Below are positions 44,953 to 53,924 of a stretch of 64,000 nucleotides of DNA, piece after piece (the stretch's first letter is position 1; each line of letters begins with the position of its first letter). This DNA is from Bacillota bacterium (GTDB taxonomy: Bacteria; Bacillota; Sulfobacillia; Sulfobacillales; Sulfobacillaceae). A program made the translations under genes and the position numbers. The stretch spans positions 1-64,000 of the forward strand of contig JAPNUR010000013.1 of assembly GCA_026627385.1 (NCBI GenBank). The letters run 5' to 3'. The notes below the pieces were generated by a model. That model was not told where the DNA came from. It made no database searches and saw only the letters and a program-made list of their open reading frames with translations.

Positions 44953-46050
44953 TTAGCCGTCGTGTTCGTGGATACTCATCGGTTCAGGCTTGGGTTCCAC
45001 AAACGATTGTGATACTTCCCATGTGGATTCGCGCACTTTGAGACGGATTGGTAACGTTCGGCAGACGGGACCATCCGTATCAACTTCCTGGTTAATCCGC
45101 GCTAACAGTAATCGTCCCGCCTCATACCCAATCTCGTATTGGGGTTGAGCTACCGTACTCAGCCGTGGCCGAACAATACGTGTCTCGGCAACATCATCAA
45201 TTCCCATGACCGCCATCTGTTCAGGAATAGAAATCTCGTGGTCTTCCAAGAACATGAGAGCGCCCAAGGCAATTTGGTCATTAACTCCCAATACTGCGTT
45301 GATCTTAGGCTGTTCGCGTAGGACGTCCGTCATAAGGCGATATCCGCTTTCTCTATCTGTTCCTCCTGGGTAATGTATGAGGCTCAATGGCGAAAGCCCG
45401 TATTCAATCATGGCTTGACGATAGCCGTCGATTCGCCGTCGAACAGCATCAGCCTCAGGATTTCCTCCCAATAGCGCGATGCCTTCCCGGCCAGTGCGTA
45501 GCAGATGGCGCGTAGCCATGTAGGCTGCCTCCCGGCCATCCACACTTACCGTATCGAATGCCTCTTGGTACGGAATGCATTCAGTAATCGCTACCACCGG
45601 CACCCCACCTGAGTTTTGAATGCGCTGAAGGCGTCGTATAGAGGCTAACTGCGCCTCGGATCCTAGGCCCTCTTCACTGGCCAATGGCACAAGGGCTAGC
45701 CCTTCAACGCCGAGTCGCACTAGCGAATCGATAATTTGAGTTTCCTGATGAAGAACGCGATCGGAATTGGCAAGAATAACTTGATAATTGCTGGCCAGCA
45801 AACAGTCGTGAAATCCTCGGAAGACCTCGGAATAAAACGCATTGGCGATGTTGGGCACTACCATGCCGACAACGCCGGTCCGTTTTGTTATTAGCGCACG
45901 GGCAGCACTGCTCGGGCGGTAGTCCAGCTCCGCGATGGCTTGAGCGATCCCCTCGGCGTTGTCAGGTCGCACGGGATGACCGCGAATGTAACGGGAAACC
46001 GTCGCTACAGAAACACCTGCTCTTTTCGCCACATCATAGATGTTTGCCAT
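44953..46050 (-). CDS. LacI-family transcriptional repressor
   Basis: This 365-residue protein has the LacI HTH and hinge (MANIYDVAKRAGVSVATVSRYIRGHPVRPDNAEGIAQAIAELDYRPSSAARAL) and a periplasmic-binding-protein-like sensor with VVGMVVPNIANAFYSEVFRGFHD and VMGIDDVAETRIVRPRLSTVAQPQYEIGYEAGRLLL. AAAGGAG precedes ATG 46050. It lies divergent to the sugar ABC transporter and ahead of two intracellular glycosidase-like genes, so it very probably controls both arms. Confidence 0.93.
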   Translation of the reverse strand: MANIYDVAKRAGVSVATVSRYIRGHPVRPDNAEGIAQAIAELDYRPSSAARALITKRTGVVGMVVPNIANAFYSEVFRGFHDCLLASNYQVILANSDRVLHQETQIIDSLVRLGVEGLALVPLASEEGLGSEAQLASIRRLQRIQNSGGVPVVAITECIPYQEAFDTVSVDGREAAYMATRHLLRTGREGIALLGGNPEADAVRRRIDGYRQAMIEYGLSPLSLIHYPGGTDRESGYRLMTDVLREQPKINAVLGVNDQIALGALMFLEDHEISIPEQMAVMGIDDVAETRIVRPRLSTVAQPQYEIGYEAGRLLLARINQEVDTDGPVCRTLPIRLKVRESTWEVSQSFVEPKPEPMSIHEHDG

Positions 46051-46383
46051 GCGTTCTCCTTTCAGTAAAAATAAAACCGTTATCATCATGATTCCGTTTG
46101 TAGGCTACCTCATTTTTAAAGCAAGATCAATGGCTATCAAAAAATCGCCAACAGACCAGAGGTCGCATTGACACAGAATACACTGATTTGGGGCATCCAT
46201 ATCGTTAGTAGTATTTAAAGAAAATGATAATTCGTAGAAACAGATAGCCTAATTGTTCAATAGATGCCAGTAAGTTGGTGCGGTCGGAAATCGAGATAAC
46301 TCATGAACACCCAAGTATTGACGATAAATTCAGGAGGATCCAGGAAAAATCGAAATCGTCAAGCCAGTGTGCATAGTGCCTTG

Positions 46384-46425
46384 TTGACAGGAGTTTTATT
46401 GATGTATATTGTGTAATACAATGAA
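46384..46425 (+). promoter_or_regulatory. Promoter/operator region of the sugar transporter operon
   Basis: TTGACA at 46384-46389 is followed 17 bases later by TATTGT (46407-46412). Overlapping and just downstream is the inverted repeat ATTGT-GTAAT-ACAAT (46408-46422). A symmetric site over the -10 region, divergent from lacI, is a good candidate operator for that repressor. A second small palindrome, AGCTCGAGCT, lies at 46482-46491 next to the ribosome binding site. The rest of 46051-46509 shows no gene. Confidence 0.55.
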
Positions 46426-46509
46426 ACCGGTAATCAGTATGTTACAAAAACAATATCTTAAGTCTATTCCGCATCACGTCAAGCTCGAGCTACGGAGAGG
46501 AGCAGAACG

Positions 46510-47409
46510 GTGCACCTGTTGAAAGCGCGATGGTTATATCTGTGGCTGGTGCCAACGTTTGTGTTATTGGCGATATTCTCCTATTGGCCGCCGATATTGT
46601 CACTAATTACGGCTTTTTATCACGATACTGGAGGAACGGGAATTGGGAGTCGCTATTTCGTGGGATTGGCCAATTTTCGGTACATTTTTTCGGATCCCAC
46701 GTTTTATCTGGCACTGATCCATATTGCGATTCTAACCTTCGTGCCGTTGGTACTGAGCCTCTTTGTGAACATCTTGATTGCCGAAATTCTCTTTCATATG
46801 AAAAGCCGGTGGTGGGCGGGATTCTACCGTTTTCTAATTATGGTGCCCATGGTTACGCCGGCGATTGTTGGAACCCTGGTTTGGTCGTTTTTCTATTCCC
46901 CGGTTGACGGATTGCTCAATATTTTGCTGGGAGATTTAGGCCTTCAGCAATATGAACACGCGTGGCTGGCCAATAACCATTATGCGCTGGCTGCTCTGCT
47001 CTTTATGGGAATTCCGTTTCTATGGGGATTAGGCGCCTTGATCGTGTTGGCGGGACTCCAAGGAGTGCCGGATTCCGTATTCGAGGCGGCAGCGCTAGAT
47101 GGTGCCACTGGGTGGCGCCGTATTCGGCAGATTGATTTGCCGTTGGTTTCGGGTCAAATCCGGTTACTGATTATTATCGGGATTATTGGGGGCCTACAAA
47201 ACTTCTTTCAACCCCTCATCATGACCCAAGGTGGTCCGGACAACGCCACCATGGTGCCCGGACTAATGATGTACCAATGGGCATTTGACAGTGGGAGCGG
47301 CATTCCGCAATACGGCCTCGCGACGGCAATGGGGACGTTGTTGTTTGTGGGAATCTTGGGGTTAACCATTGGGTTGAATCGGTTTGTTCGTTCGCGTGCA
47401 GATTTATGA
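46510..47409 (+). CDS. Sugar ABC transporter permease, MalF/UgpA type
   Basis: This 299-residue membrane protein has six helices, beginning WLYLWLVPTFVLLAIFSYWPPILSLITAFY, followed by FVGLANFRYIFSDPTFYLALIHIAILTFVPLVLSLFVNILIA and the EAA loop FEAAALDGATGWRRIRQIDLPLVSGQIRLLIII. Later, FQPLIMTQGGPDNATMVPGLMMYQWAF fits the CUT1 family. The start is GTG after GAGGAG with seven bases. It is first in the transporter operon. Substrates are oligosaccharides or glycerophosphodiesters. Confidence 0.92.
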   Translation: MHLLKARWLYLWLVPTFVLLAIFSYWPPILSLITAFYHDTGGTGIGSRYFVGLANFRYIFSDPTFYLALIHIAILTFVPLVLSLFVNILIAEILFHMKSRWWAGFYRFLIMVPMVTPAIVGTLVWSFFYSPVDGLLNILLGDLGLQQYEHAWLANNHYALAALLFMGIPFLWGLGALIVLAGLQGVPDSVFEAAALDGATGWRRIRQIDLPLVSGQIRLLIIIGIIGGLQNFFQPLIMTQGGPDNATMVPGLMMYQWAFDSGSGIPQYGLATAMGTLLFVGILGLTIGLNRFVRSRADL

Positions 47410-47480
47410 CCGGTGGTCTGACGGGGTTTTGCGTGGGCATGGTTTTTTTGAGTTCTAAACCTAAGTGAGGAGTGTAACCA

Positions 47481-48356
47481 GTGACTTCTTCCATGGCAAC
47501 GTCCGTGGTTCCCAACAAACGGCTCGGGGCACGACGATGGCGAGTTGGGTTTGGAGAAGGTGCCAAGCACCTTGTTGTGGTATTTATTGTCTTGGTTCAA
47601 CTGATGCCACTCGGTTTCATGCTATTGATTTCATTTAAAAGTAGTGCGCAATTTTTGCAAAATCCGTTTGGCCTGACTTGGCCGTTTCAGCTGCAAAACT
47701 ATACGGCGGTATGGCCGTTAATCGCGCGCCCATTGTTTAATAGCGTGCTGTACGGCTTAACCACGGCGGTTGGGAGTGTTATGGTTGCTTCCATTAGTGC
47801 CTTTGTCCTTGCCCGCTACCAATTTCCCGGGCGTGAGTTGTTATATTATGCCATCATTATGCTGCTCATGATCCCTGGAATTATGAATTTGGTCCCTGCG
47901 TTTTTGATAGTTGTGCGGCTTCATCTGTATAACACACCATGGGCGATTATTTTGCCAGGGGTGGCCGGAGGGCAGGTTATGGCCATCTTTTTGCTCCGCA
48001 CATTCTTTGGGGCGTTGCCGGAAGATTTGTTTGAAGCTGCCCGCATTGACGGAGCGAGTATGTTCCAAACCTATGCCAAAATCGCGTTGCCCTTAAGTTT
48101 TCCGATTATTTTCACAGCGGGTTTGCTGCAATTCTTTGCGGCGTTCAATGACTTTATTTGGCCGTCGGTTGTCATTACTGCAGCTCAGTGGACCCCTATC
48201 ACGGTGGCTGTCGACCAAATGAGCGGTCAATATGGAGGCCCGATTGGTCCGGAAATGGCAGCGTACACCATAGCCAGTTTGCCGCTGCTGGTGTTGTTTG
48301 CGTTAACCAGCCGGCAGTTCATTCGGGGAATGATTTCTGGTGCCATCAAGATGTAG
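47481..48356 (+). CDS. Sugar ABC transporter permease, MalG/UgpE type
   Basis: This 291-residue partner permease has PLGFMLLISFKSSAQFLQNPFGLTWPFQLQNYTAVW, LARYQFPGRELLYYAIIMLLMIPGIMNLVPAF and the EAA loop LFEAARIDGASMFQTYAKIALPLSFPIIFTAGLLQFFAAFNDFIWPSVV, all diagnostic of MalG-type CUT1 permeases. The start is GTG after GAGGAG. The C-terminus ends RQFIRGMISGAIKM, the usual family ending. It lies in the same operon as the MalF-type gene. Confidence 0.93.
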   Translation: MTSSMATSVVPNKRLGARRWRVGFGEGAKHLVVVFIVLVQLMPLGFMLLISFKSSAQFLQNPFGLTWPFQLQNYTAVWPLIARPLFNSVLYGLTTAVGSVMVASISAFVLARYQFPGRELLYYAIIMLLMIPGIMNLVPAFLIVVRLHLYNTPWAIILPGVAGGQVMAIFLLRTFFGALPEDLFEAARIDGASMFQTYAKIALPLSFPIIFTAGLLQFFAAFNDFIWPSVVITAAQWTPITVAVDQMSGQYGGPIGPEMAAYTIASLPLLVLFALTSRQFIRGMISGAIKM

Positions 48357-48368
48357 TCAAGGAGGTGA

Positions 48369-48410
48369 ATGCCTATCGAGTCGGGTGATCTGAGTCGCAA
48401 TAGATTGTGA
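48369..48410 (+). CDS. Possible 13-residue leader peptide before the binding-protein gene
   Basis: A near-perfect AAGGAGGTGA directly precedes ATG 48369, which opens a 13-codon frame (MPIESGDLSRNRL). The stop TGA overlaps a GTG (48407) that is in frame with the downstream solute-binding protein. The best ribosome binding site in this interval therefore serves a mini-frame, which may couple or tune translation of the binding-protein gene. It may also be a relic of an alternative start. Confidence 0.4.
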   Translation: MPIESGDLSRNRL

Positions 48411-48460
48411 GGCATGCAGTGCTCGTCAAGTGTATCCCAAGAGAGGAGATGTTACACGTC

Positions 48461-49945
48461 GTGACAGTAAAGCAGCGGGTAGCGCGGTGGATTCCGGTTG
48501 CAGCAGGGTGCGGTCTATTAGCGGCGACGCTTGGCGTGGCTCCGGATGTGCAGGCAGCCGCTCCCAAACCGGTCACTATTAGTGTCTATTTAGGGCCGTT
48601 GGCGCCCACCGATTCCTTGGTCAAATCAGTGGCCAATCCCTACCCTCAGGATGCCTTGGATCAGTTGGCCAAGGCGTACGAACGAATGCATCCCAATGTC
48701 CACATCGATGTTCTGCCTCAGGTACCGATGACCGGAAATGCGTATCTTAGCCGTGAGGATACGTGGTTCGCCTCGCATAGTGAACCAGATATCATTTGGG
48801 TGCAAGGCGAAGCTGCGACGCTGGGACCTGAGGGTGACCTTGTCAATTTAAATCCATACCTGGCCAAAAAAGATCCCTACATGCCGGGTGCGCGTAACTG
48901 GCGTTCCACGTTGTTGACCCAGGGTCCTAATCTGGGACCCCAAGGACAAGAGTATGAAGTGCCGCTCGACGTGGTAGCCACAACCTTTTACTACAACAAG
49001 TCGATCCTGCAGAAGGCGCATATTACCAAGTTGCCGCACACGTTAGGGCAATTTTTTCAAGATTGTGCTCGCATCGAAAAGGCGCATTTACCAGGGGTCT
49101 ATCCCTTCTATCAGGTTGCTGACCCCTTGAATTGGTGGTTTTACGGGATTTACGGATCTGCTATACAAGGCAATTTAGTCAAAGAATGTTATTGGCATGG
49201 ACCGAAAAGCGGCCCCCTGACACCGGAGGAAACAGCACGGGCAGTGTATTTGAAGTTGGTGACCACCCATAGTCCGGCCATCCGCCAAGTATGGATCTGG
49301 GCGAAACAGTTGGCTGATTATGGTCCTCCTTGGGACACGACGTTGGTCAATCAGCAAGCGGATTCGCTCTTTGTGAACGGCCAGTTGGCATTTTATTGGG
49401 ACGGTAACTGGGACTACAACTATCTTAAAGATGCGATTGGTCACCGGTTTGCGTGGGGAACGATGTCGTTGCCAGTAGTGTCCAAGAAGGACTATCCGAC
49501 TGCGGGGCCAATGCCGCTATTGGGCGGAGCAAACAACAACGAAGCCATTACAGCAAATGCTGTATCCCAGCACGTTTTGCCGGAAGCGATAAACTTCCTG
49601 CAATACCTGTCGAGCCCGCGTCCTGATACGTTGCTGACCGAGCAAGGAACCGGCGGGAACATCCCCAATGTGAAGGGTGCGCCGGTCCAGCCTTCCGTAG
49701 CAGGGTTTCTGAAGACCGTTGAAAGTTCTAATACCACGGGATTTTTTGATTTTGGAATTGGGCCGAATATCACGGATCCCAATGTTCAAGGGGTTTTGGA
49801 GGCGTATCTAAAAGGGGAAATCTCGTTGAACACCGCGCTGAACAAAGCAGAAGCGCTGTGGATCCAAGAGAACAATCAAACGATTTCGCAGAATCAGCAT
49901 GGACCCAAGAGTCAACGATGGAATATCCAATCCTGGAAATCATAA
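48461..49945 (+). CDS. Sugar ABC transporter solute-binding protein
   Basis: This 494-residue exported protein has a basic start (VKQRVARW), hydrophobic core (IPVAAGCGLLAATLGVA) and a likely cleavage after VQAA. The mature part has the CUT1 binding-protein pattern: QLAKAYERMHPNVHIDVLPQVP, EPDIIWVQGEAATLGPEGDLVNLNPYL, YEVPLDVVATTFYYNKSILQKA and GQLAFYWDGNWDY, with many Trp/Tyr residues for sugar stacking. The absence of a lipobox Cys means anchoring differs from most Gram-positive binding proteins. The exact start is open: GTG 48461 (AGGAG 12 bases ahead), ATG 48449 or GTG 48407. Confidence 0.88.
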   Translation: MTVKQRVARWIPVAAGCGLLAATLGVAPDVQAAAPKPVTISVYLGPLAPTDSLVKSVANPYPQDALDQLAKAYERMHPNVHIDVLPQVPMTGNAYLSREDTWFASHSEPDIIWVQGEAATLGPEGDLVNLNPYLAKKDPYMPGARNWRSTLLTQGPNLGPQGQEYEVPLDVVATTFYYNKSILQKAHITKLPHTLGQFFQDCARIEKAHLPGVYPFYQVADPLNWWFYGIYGSAIQGNLVKECYWHGPKSGPLTPEETARAVYLKLVTTHSPAIRQVWIWAKQLADYGPPWDTTLVNQQADSLFVNGQLAFYWDGNWDYNYLKDAIGHRFAWGTMSLPVVSKKDYPTAGPMPLLGGANNNEAITANAVSQHVLPEAINFLQYLSSPRPDTLLTEQGTGGNIPNVKGAPVQPSVAGFLKTVESSNTTGFFDFGIGPNITDPNVQGVLEAYLKGEISLNTALNKAEALWIQENNQTISQNQHGPKSQRWNIQSWKS

Positions 49946-49967
49946 CGTCGGAGTTAGGCTCGTTGCC

Positions 49968-49999
49968 GGCAATGGAAGCCCTTTACGGCTTCCATTGCC
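49968..49999 (+). terminator. Perfect 13-bp hairpin after the binding-protein gene
   Basis: GGCAATGGAAGCC, a six-base loop (CTTTAC) and GGCTTCCATTGCC form a perfect stem. No U-run follows, so it may stabilise the upstream mRNA or act as a partial terminator, setting a high ratio of binding protein to the downstream secreted protein. It sits 22 bases after the stop codon. Confidence 0.6.
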
Positions 50000-50118
50000 A
50001 AATAGGTTGTCAGAGCCGATCTAGAGATCTCCACGTCACCGCTAGTTATTACGTTGTGATGAGGACGAATTTAAACGCGCAGTATGTCGACGCGGTATGT
50101 AAAGGAAGGTGAAGAGGA

Positions 50119-53100
50119 ATGAATAGGTTGGCTCGCTGGGTACTATCGATTGCGGCAGGGGCTCTGTTTGCGGCATCTGCTGGAGCACCGGTTGTGTCGG
50201 CACATGGGGTGTCGCCTGTGGTTCATAATCATTTGGACCGTAGCCGGAGGGGACCATTTAATGAGCTTCTGTTCAACAACGGTACACCTTACGGTGCATT
50301 TGAGGCACCGGGGACCATTCCTGCCGCCGACTTTAACCATGGCGGTTCGGGGGTAGCCTACGAGTGCAACCCCAATCAAGGGGGTAACGATCAATCGTAT
50401 CGCCCGTCATCCATGGTGCCCATTTCCATGGAAGGGAACATACAGTACATTACGAGCGTGGCCTCTACAAGCGGTCCTTTTGCTGGTTACGTGAAAAACT
50501 ACGTCAAATATACATTCCGGGTCAAGCGTCCGGGCTGGTATCGGCTTAGCTATGTAGTTGACTCCAGTAGCGGGGGCACTCTTACGACCGTAGTGGACGG
50601 TATTCAAGAGGGGCAGAGCCCCGCCATTCCGGTCAGCTCGACGTTTCACGATGTACCGGTGGCGTCCGACATTTATTTAACTACGGGTTTACACGTGGTG
50701 ATGACGGTATTCAATAATCCTGATATTCGCTTGTCTGCTCTGATATGGAGTAGGACGGCGGTGCCTCCCCTGTCCTCGCCCACCCTGATCGGGCAGCACG
50801 CTCCGTACGTGCCGACTCCGTTTGTGGCGCAAGCGGTGGTGACTGCGCCCCTATTTGGTGCGGACCCCACCGGGGTCCGCGATAGCACAGCAGCTATCCA
50901 AAAAGCGTTATCTTTGGTTGGGGCCATGGGGGGCGGAGTTGTGTATGTACCACCGGGAATCTATCGCATTGGCGGACACTTAATCATTCCCGAAAACACT
51001 GTCTTGCGGGGGGCCTGGGCGCCACCTGGTTCAGGAGCGCTGGCGCACGAGACGGTTTTCGAGGTCACCTCAACTGGCGGTGATGCCAACGGAGCGCCCG
51101 TTATTTCGTTAAGCAAGCCTAATGCAGCGGTGCGGGATATTAATGTGTGGTATCCAAAGCAGAACCCTACCGCCCCGGTTGCGTATCCGCCAGCCATTGG
51201 CGGGCCTACCTACAGTCCCAGCGTCATGAATGTCACATTCTACGGGGCCTATATTGGAATTGACCTCACCGGGGCAAGTGAAAGCACGATTGACAATATC
51301 TACGGAACCTGCCTGAATACGGGCGTACAACTGCAGGGAGACGAGGAATATTCCTATCTCATCGGTGTTCACCTGCACAATCGTTATTGGGAATCCGCTC
51401 CGAGTTCGATCATAACCAATGTTCCCAATGCTCAAGAGTTTTCATCCCTCAATGCGTACACCTCTTCCCATCTCAATGGCGTGGTTTTGCGGCGTAATGA
51501 CGGCTTGACGGTCGACGATGTTAGTGTGACGCATGCTAATCACGGCATAATATTAGAACAAGGTCAGACGACAGGATTTTATGGATCGATGATGGATATC
51601 CATGCTACGGTGGATCCCCAGGGTTATAATCGCGCGGTGGGCTATGTCAACACCTCTGGGATTTCTAAATTGCAAGGCCATTCATACCAGTTTCCGCCGG
51701 CGTTTCATCCAGCGGGTGATCAATTTATGGTGGTGGGCCCGTTCGTCCGGGGGCGAAACGCTCAGAATGCCTCTGGGGTGATTCAACGGGCATTAGATCA
51801 GGTGGCTCACCGCGGCGGGGGCGTGGTCTACCTACCACCGGGTGTGTACCGTATAAAAAGTTCGTTGACGGTCCCGCCGGGTGTCCAACTATTGGGAGCG
51901 TACGATGCGCCGCACGGAGCGGAGACCAAAGATACGACCGTGCTGTGGGCTTTTCCGGGGCAAAACACCCCTTCTCCGGCTACAGCGCCCGCGCTCATCA
52001 CCATGCAGGCACATTCTGGTGTTCAGGGCGTGACCGTCTGGTATCCGAATCAATCGGCTACCGCCGTGTCCGCGTACCCGTTCACGTTTCGCGCGGCAGG
52101 CCCCGGTACCAGCCTCGAATACGTTGATGTGGTTAACGGGTACAATATTGTGGACCTGGCCAGTGTTCCCGCCAATTATTTTGTGGTAAAAGGTCTCGTG
52201 GCTACGGCTCTCCATGACGGGATTGTGGTTGGTGGGCACACGGTGGGGGGGTGGCTGCAGCAAGTACTAATCGACTTCGGATCGTGGTTTCAATCGGATC
52301 ATTACAACGCGCCATTTCTATCTGGCGTACCTGCCTTGGAAAGTTACACGGCCAATCACCTTCGCCCCTTTATTTTTGGCGATGTTAAGGGCGTCCAAGG
52401 GTTAGCCCTGACGGTGTTCAATGTCAAAACGGCATTTACCTTTCAATCCAGTGCTCCGGCAAATCATGGACCCATAGATCTGTGGTTGTACGGTCCATCA
52501 TCCGACACATCAACGGGACCAGGGTACATTGTTTCGGCTGGGCATCAGCTAAACCTGGTGGGGTTGCAGGGAGGCTCGACAGAACCTCAAACTCCGAGTC
52601 CACCGCCGTACTTGGAAACCACCGCCACATTTCATGGGACGGTCAATATCTTTGGCACTGTCAATTGGGCGACCACGACAACGCCTGAACAACTCGGCGG
52701 AACTATTCACGTGTATCAGCCTCCTGCGCCAATGCCAACCGCCCATACGACCCAGGTATCCTTTATTGTCGGCAGTTCGAGTGCGGGCGGCATTGCGCAA
52801 GTATTGCCGGGCGGGACGTTGGTGGACAGCCGCTATAAGATCCAGACGGTGGATGGTCGGCAAGCGGAAGTGTTAACCACTAACCCCTATGCGAGCTCGC
52901 CTCCCTATTCCATGCTGTACTTCCGAGTGCAGCGGCGAACAGGCTTTTTGGTGGGAGCCCCGTCAACGTTGTACTTAACAGTGACATACTATGATGCACC
53001 CAAGGGGCTGAGTTTCACGGCGGAATATAATTCTTCCATTGTCTCGACGGCCACTGTCAATGGGCGCTATACACCGCTTCCAGCATCCGAGCCGCCGGAA

Positions 53101-53286
53101 GTAACCACGGGGAGCGCGACATGGACGACGGTGACGTGGGCCTTGCCGTCAGCGGACTTTCAGGAGAGTGAGAAGGCGAGTTGGGCGGCCGCGTATCACG
53201 AAACGGCAGGCGCGGACTTTCGCATTGAGGCGCTTCCGGGGGTTGCCATCGCAGGGGTTAGTGTCAGTTGGACACCGTCGCAATAA
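50119..53286 (+). CDS. Large secreted protein with two pectate-lyase-like beta-helix domains
   Basis: This 1,055-residue protein has a Sec signal (RLARWVLSIAAGALFAASAGAPVVSA), then a carbohydrate-binding-like beta domain (about residues 60-220). Two beta-helix domains of the Pectate_lyase_3 type follow: LFGADPTGVRDSTAAIQKALSLVGAMGGGVVYVPPGIYRIGGHLIIP (about 248) and VRGRNAQNASGVIQRALDQVAHRGGGVVYLPPGVYRIKSSLTVPPGVQLLGAYD (about 545). The last 200 residues form another beta domain. Such enzymes depolymerise acidic or complex polysaccharides. AGAGGA precedes the ATG. It ends the transporter operon and probably supplies its oligosaccharides. Confidence 0.82.
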   Translation: MNRLARWVLSIAAGALFAASAGAPVVSAHGVSPVVHNHLDRSRRGPFNELLFNNGTPYGAFEAPGTIPAADFNHGGSGVAYECNPNQGGNDQSYRPSSMVPISMEGNIQYITSVASTSGPFAGYVKNYVKYTFRVKRPGWYRLSYVVDSSSGGTLTTVVDGIQEGQSPAIPVSSTFHDVPVASDIYLTTGLHVVMTVFNNPDIRLSALIWSRTAVPPLSSPTLIGQHAPYVPTPFVAQAVVTAPLFGADPTGVRDSTAAIQKALSLVGAMGGGVVYVPPGIYRIGGHLIIPENTVLRGAWAPPGSGALAHETVFEVTSTGGDANGAPVISLSKPNAAVRDINVWYPKQNPTAPVAYPPAIGGPTYSPSVMNVTFYGAYIGIDLTGASESTIDNIYGTCLNTGVQLQGDEEYSYLIGVHLHNRYWESAPSSIITNVPNAQEFSSLNAYTSSHLNGVVLRRNDGLTVDDVSVTHANHGIILEQGQTTGFYGSMMDIHATVDPQGYNRAVGYVNTSGISKLQGHSYQFPPAFHPAGDQFMVVGPFVRGRNAQNASGVIQRALDQVAHRGGGVVYLPPGVYRIKSSLTVPPGVQLLGAYDAPHGAETKDTTVLWAFPGQNTPSPATAPALITMQAHSGVQGVTVWYPNQSATAVSAYPFTFRAAGPGTSLEYVDVVNGYNIVDLASVPANYFVVKGLVATALHDGIVVGGHTVGGWLQQVLIDFGSWFQSDHYNAPFLSGVPALESYTANHLRPFIFGDVKGVQGLALTVFNVKTAFTFQSSAPANHGPIDLWLYGPSSDTSTGPGYIVSAGHQLNLVGLQGGSTEPQTPSPPPYLETTATFHGTVNIFGTVNWATTTTPEQLGGTIHVYQPPAPMPTAHTTQVSFIVGSSSAGGIAQVLPGGTLVDSRYKIQTVDGRQAEVLTTNPYASSPPYSMLYFRVQRRTGFLVGAPSTLYLTVTYYDAPKGLSFTAEYNSSIVSTATVNGRYTPLPASEPPEVTTGSATWTTVTWALPSADFQESEKASWAAAYHETAGADFRIEALPGVAIAGVSVSWTPSQ

Positions 53287-53358
53287 ACTTCACTCGGGGA
53301 GCGGAACTTAAGGACAAAAACTGGTTGCTACCGTGATTGTCATGTTGCATAGTGCCCG

Positions 53359-53429
53359 GATAGGGAGGAAATCTTGTGGAGACCTCGAATATGACTATTG
53401 GGGAAAACACAAGATATTTCCTCCCTATC
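53359..53429 (+). terminator. Long inverted repeat after the secreted-lyase gene
   Basis: GATAGGGAGGAAAT-CTTGTG (53359-53378) pairs with CACAAG-AT-ATTTCCTCCCTATC (53408-53429) over about 20 base pairs with a two-base bulge and a 29-base loop. It lies 72 bases past the stop codon. It may end transcription of the operon, although no strong U-run follows. Such a long stem could also be a relic of a small mobile sequence. Confidence 0.5.
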
Positions 53430-53924
53430 TTATTCATGGACAGTCCTCTCTAGAAAATCGGAGAGGCATCGGCATAGCCTGAGTCAATTTCCACGAACGG
53501 TGGGGTATCTTCGGACGGCTGGCGCCGTGAAGTAGGCGAAGGGCATGGGTCAGACCTTGCAAATCGGCGTACACGGTGAGATGAAAGATCGTGGACCATG
53601 TGATGACTCGTGGGCCGATCGTTGCATCCGGCGATGTGTACGCTGTGCCAACGGGTGAATGCGTGCATGCCTGGGTACCGCAACCGACCCTCCCCGGGGC
53701 TAACAGAGACACGCCCCCTCAACACGTCGCTGAGTTCCTCGCGGCCTTTCGGCTTTTATACGGCGAGCACCGCCATTATGAGCGGACCTTTGACTAGACG
53801 GCGAGGAGCCTGAAGGCGGCGGGCTAGCGGAGTCGGAGCATTGACTTTATGTGTGAAGGCCACGGAAGGGTAATCGCGGTCAGTGTCGAATCATTAACAT
53901 CCTAAAGCCACCTAGGAAAGGACG
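53430..53924. other. Intergenic, no supported gene
   Basis: About 500 bases. A 69-codon plus-strand frame (TRGPIVASGDVYAVPTGE to AFRLLYGEHRHYERTFD, 53591-53797) has a protein-like look but no domain or ribosome binding site. Nothing else is seen. Confidence 0.35.

Noticed and set aside
46482..46491. AGCTCGAGCT palindrome next to the first permease start as main LacI operator
   Set aside because: Ten-base palindromes arise by chance. The ATTGT/ACAAT repeat over the -10 region is better placed, so it was preferred.
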